Positions 6,436-8,986 of a stretch of DNA of 8,986 nt are shown in pieces. The stretch comes from Paludibacter sp. GTDB taxonomy: Bacteria > Bacteroidota > Bacteroidia > Bacteroidales > Paludibacteraceae. The number at the start of each line of letters is the position of its first letter. The stretch's first letter is position 1. A program made the translations under genes and the position numbers. The stretch lies in NCBI GenBank assembly GCA_028705705.1, contig JAQWCZ010000070.1, forward strand, positions 1 to 8,986. Direction: 5' to 3'. Under the pieces are notes generated by a model. The model worked only from the letters and a program-made list of their open reading frames with translations. It did no database searches and was not told the DNA's origin.

Positions 6436-7593
6436 TTACTTTTTTAAGAGCATGATGATTTTCAGCACTAAATCGAAGAAAACCATTTTTGCATTTACAT
6501 TTTGTTCAATATGTCGTTCAGCCAGTGCAAATTCAGCCATCAGATCTTCTACATTCCGCTCGTGAATGAAGCGGGAGAAATTCGTAGAAAAGGCAGATTC
6601 ATCCTGACTTAAATAATTTAATTTCTGATTGTTCAGGTTGAAAATATAATTTTCACGCAACATGTGTTGCGCGTATACCAAAAATCCTTTTTGTCGCTCC
6701 CTGCCGACTGCCGACAGAGCCATCTCGTCGGCCCATTTTCGCAAAGTCTTCAGCGAAGCATAATCTTTTTTATTGCCAACCTGCCAGGCAAGTCGCATTA
6801 TTTGAACAAATCTTTCTAGGTTTTGTTTCTGCTCGTCCCCTTCTTTTAACAAATTCAACGCTTTCAGATAACTCCCGTTGGCAATGCGTGCTATGTTTAA
6901 CGCATCGTGTTGCGTAATATTGGAATCGGGTTGACAAACAAGTGCTTTCACAATCTCATTTTCCTGTAAAAAGGGGATGTTGAGATGCTGAGTTCTGGAT
7001 AAAATGGTCTGAATGATTTCATCCGGATGATTCGACACCAACAAAAATACAGTTTTTTCAGGAGGTTCTTCTAAAATTTTTAGTAATTTATTGGCACATG
7101 TCACATTCATCCTTTCCGGTAACCAGATGACCATTACTTTATATTCCGACTCATACGTTTTCAAACTCAACTTGCGGATGATCTCCTGACTTTCATTCGC
7201 ATATATCATCCCTTGTTTAGCGTCTCCCGAAATCTTGTCGAACCATTCATTAACACTAAAATACGGATTCTCTATCACCATCTCTCTGAATTCAGCCACA
7301 AAATCATCACAAACAACTGAATTTTTTCCTGTTGGTTTGATGACCGGAAAAACCAGGTGCAAATCAGGATGAGCTAATTTAGCATATTTCACGCAGGATG
7401 GACAAACACCGCAAGCATCATGTTCCTGTCTGTTTTCGCAACAGATATATTGTGCATAAGCCATGGCCAACGCTAGTTTCCCTACACCTTCTGGCCCGCG
7501 GAACAACTGCGCGTGCGGGATGCGCTGTTCCTGTACCGTGCGTCTCAATCGTTCCTTAATGGCTTCCTGTCCAAGTATCTGAGAAAATAACAT
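6436..7593 (-). CDS. holB: DNA polymerase III subunit delta'
   Basis: A 385-residue AAA+ clamp-loader subunit (delta'), which with delta and tau/gamma opens the sliding clamp onto primed DNA. The N-terminus has FSQILGQEAIKERL and PHAQLFRGPEGVGKL. The Walker A-like motif GPEGVGKL (33-40) ends in Leu where active subunits have Ser/Thr, fitting the non-catalytic role of delta'. A zinc module with C52, C61, C64 and C67 (C-x8-C-x2-C-x2-C) follows. LLKILEEPPEKTVFLLVSN (170-188) and the SRTQ motif (199-202, equivalent to the SRC arginine-finger motif) complete the AAA+ core. The C-terminal half is the more variable collar region. I choose the ATG at 7593: the frame extends to a TTG at 7629, but that codon is part of the -7 promoter box and family members start near MLFSQILGQ. 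First gene of the leftward operon. Confidence 0.93.
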   Translation of the reverse strand: MLFSQILGQEAIKERLRRTVQEQRIPHAQLFRGPEGVGKLALAMAYAQYICCENRQEHDACGVCPSCVKYAKLAHPDLHLVFPVIKPTGKNSVVCDDFVAEFREMVIENPYFSVNEWFDKISGDAKQGMIYANESQEIIRKLSLKTYESEYKVMVIWLPERMNVTCANKLLKILEEPPEKTVFLLVSNHPDEIIQTILSRTQHLNIPFLQENEIVKALVCQPDSNITQHDALNIARIANGSYLKALNLLKEGDEQKQNLERFVQIMRLAWQVGNKKDYASLKTLRKWADEMALSAVGRERQKGFLVYAQHMLRENYIFNLNNQKLNYLSQDESAFSTNFSRFIHERNVEDLMAEFALAERHIEQNVNAKMVFFDLVLKIIMLLKK

Positions 7594-7626
7594 GCAATTG
7601 TTTTTGTGTCCTGATTTTAAACAGGG

Positions 7627-7657
7627 CAAATTTAGGGATAATATTCGATAGTTGAAA
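7627..7657 (-). promoter_or_regulatory. Promoter of the holB-ricT-gldH-trmB-mrp operon
   Basis: On the - strand TAAATTTG (7634-7627) matches the Bacteroidota -7 consensus TAnnTTTG, 33 nt before the holB ATG at 7593. TTTC (7657-7654) sits 19 nt upstream as a 3-of-4 match to the -33 box. The position fits transcription starting a little upstream of holB and argues against the longer TTG-initiated reading of holB. Confidence 0.55.
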
Positions 7658-7712
7658 ATTGTTTTAACGCAATAGAACGGTTAAATAAACGTTAAGAATA
7701 GAGAATTTTAGC

Positions 7713-7720
7713 TATCTTTG
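7713..7720 (+). promoter_or_regulatory. -7 promoter box of pepD
   Basis: TATCTTTG matches TAnnTTTG exactly and is identical to the box of the OmpA-family gene. It lies 25 nt before the pepD ATG, giving a short leader. The -33 side is weak (TTAA at 7692-7695, 17 nt upstream). With the box at 7627-7634 it makes the 152-nt gap between holB and pepD a divergent promoter region. Confidence 0.55.
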
Positions 7721-7745
7721 CAGCCAAATTACAATTCAATTCGTA

Positions 7746-8986
7746 ATGACTGATATTCAACCACATATCCTTTGGAATTACTTCCATCAAATCACTCAGG
7801 TGCCTCGTCCCTCGAAGAGAGAGGAACAAATTGCCGCCTACCTGAAAGACTTTGCCGGTCAGCATCAATTACCTGTAACGACAGATAAGGTAGGGAATAT
7901 ACTGATTACCAAACCGGCAACTCCCGGATATGAAAATCATCCGAAAGTCATTTTACAGGCACACATTGACATGGTGTGTGAAAAGAACGCGGGAACAAAC
8001 CATGATTTCGAAAAAGATCCGATTCAGACCTATATTGATGGTGATTGGATAAAAGCCAAAGGAACAACCCTGGGAGCTGATAATGGCATCGGGATGGCCA
8101 TGATGTTAGCGGTGCTGACTGCTCACGATTTGCAACATCCTGCATTGGAATGTTTGTTTACCGTGGATGAAGAAACCGGTCTGACCGGAGCTTATGGTCT
8201 CGATAACAAATTTCTATCCGGTCAGGTACTGATCAATTTAGATTCAGAAGACGATGGAGAAATTTTTATTGGTTGTGCTGGAGGAATCGGAACAAAAGCG
8301 ATTTTTTCATATCAACAAGAGTCTACACCAGCCGGATATTTTGGCTTCAAGGTGAAGGTTTCGGGCTTAACAGGGGGACATTCCGGAGGCGATATTCATC
8401 TTGGATTAGCTAACGCGATAAAAATATTGAACCGGTATCTTTGGCAGTTGAATCAACGGATGGATGTTCGGTTGATCAGTTTGGAAGGAGGCAACCTGCA
8501 CAATGCCATTCCCCGCGAAGCAAACGCTTTTGCAGCCGTCCCTTATGCAGAAAAAGAAACCATCCGCGTGTTACTGAACATCTATATCGCGACTATCGAA
8601 GCAGAATTTAAAGATATTGAACCAAATTTCCGTATCAGTCTCGAATCAGCCTCTTTACCTGACATGCTGATTGAAAAATCATTTTCCGATCGTTTGTTGC
8701 GGGTGCTCTATGCTTGTCCACATGGTGTGAAAGCGATGAGCCGCACCATACCCGGCTTGGTTGAAACATCTACCAACCTGGCTTCAGTAAAAATGACCGA
8801 TAAACAACAAATTGAAATTAATACCAGTCAGCGCAGCTCTTCAGAAACTGCTAAAGCTGATATTGCTGCGCAATTGAAGGCGGTGTTTGAACTGGCCGGT
8901 GCTGAAGTAATTCAATCGGACGGATATCCGGGATGGCAACCCAATATTCAATCAGCATTACTGGCAAAAGCTGAATTGGCTTACAA
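7746..8986 (+). CDS. pepD: Xaa-His dipeptidase / aminoacyl-histidine dipeptidase (3' end outside window)
   Basis: The frame opens with ATG at 7746 and stays open to the window edge, giving 413 residues of a protein usually near 485. It is an M20-family (PepD/PepV-like) cytosolic metallodipeptidase that cleaves Xaa-His dipeptides such as carnosine. Seen in order: LQAHIDMVCEK with H73 (metal) and D75; TTLGADNGIGMA with D112 (bridging Asp); LFTVDEETGLTGA with E142 (general base) and E143 (metal); and LINLDSED with D166 (metal). These match the Vibrio PepD residues H80, D82, D119, E149, E150 and D173 at a constant offset of seven. The last ligand (H461 there) would fall beyond the window. VSGLTGGHSGGDIH and EGGNLHNAIPREA mark the inserted lid/dimer domain. 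Divergent from holB, with its own promoter box. Confidence 0.95.
   Translation, partial: MTDIQPHILWNYFHQITQVPRPSKREEQIAAYLKDFAGQHQLPVTTDKVGNILITKPATPGYENHPKVILQAHIDMVCEKNAGTNHDFEKDPIQTYIDGDWIKAKGTTLGADNGIGMAMMLAVLTAHDLQHPALECLFTVDEETGLTGAYGLDNKFLSGQVLINLDSEDDGEIFIGCAGGIGTKAIFSYQQESTPAGYFGFKVKVSGLTGGHSGGDIHLGLANAIKILNRYLWQLNQRMDVRLISLEGGNLHNAIPREANAFAAVPYAEKETIRVLLNIYIATIEAEFKDIEPNFRISLESASLPDMLIEKSFSDRLLRVLYACPHGVKAMSRTIPGLVETSTNLASVKMTDKQQIEINTSQRSSSETAKADIAAQLKAVFELAGAEVIQSDGYPGWQPNIQSALLAKAELAY

Noticed and set aside
1..8986. Hidden defence, mobile or biosynthetic system
   Set aside because: All long frames resolve to core functions (polyamine synthesis, envelope, Fe-S-type ATPase, tRNA modification, replication, peptidase). 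No integrase, transposase, CRISPR spacing pattern or toxin-antitoxin pair was seen.

Overview
This window looks like ordinary chromosomal core sequence from a member of the Bacteroidota, probably the Bacteroidales. Four things point there: a GldH lipoprotein gene; the gene order holB - PSP1/RicT family - gldH - trmB - mrp; A-rich start contexts without clear Shine-Dalgarno sequences; and promoter boxes of the Bacteroidota type TAnnTTTG. Genus cannot be read from the sequence. I see no phage, transposase, CRISPR, toxin-antitoxin or defence genes, and no tRNA or rRNA.

Layout. Bases 1-1317 (+) hold the 3' end of agmatine deiminase followed by a complete N-carbamoylputrescine amidohydrolase, the two consecutive steps from agmatine to putrescine. 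This unit ends in a hairpin plus T-tract that abuts the 3' end of a convergent gene. Bases 1355-2632 (-) encode an OmpA-family outer-membrane protein with its own promoter. Bases 2834-7593 (-) form a likely operon read leftward: holB (clamp-loader delta'), a PSP1/RicT-family protein, gldH, trmB (tRNA m7G46 methyltransferase) and an Mrp/ApbC-type ATPase. Spacing is tight (8 nt between holB and ricT, a 50-nt overlap of ricT and gldH, 1 nt between gldH and trmB), except for a 97-nt gap before mrp that holds an inverted repeat. From 7746 (+) a divergent Xaa-His dipeptidase (PepD, M20 family) runs off the right edge; all its expected catalytic residues inside the window are present.

The most notable items are small. 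(1) The Mrp ATPase contains no cysteine at all, so it lacks the CxxC pair that holds the Fe-S cluster in the classical family. (2) Three intergenic gaps carry palindromic repeats that look like dispersed REP/MITE-like elements; one contains a perfect 12-bp tandem duplication of its stem, and one abuts the mrp start and creates a misleading upstream ATG. (3) The RicT-family protein has an extra cysteine cluster at its N-terminus, and its 3' end overlaps gldH by 50 nt. I found no convincing new multi-gene system.
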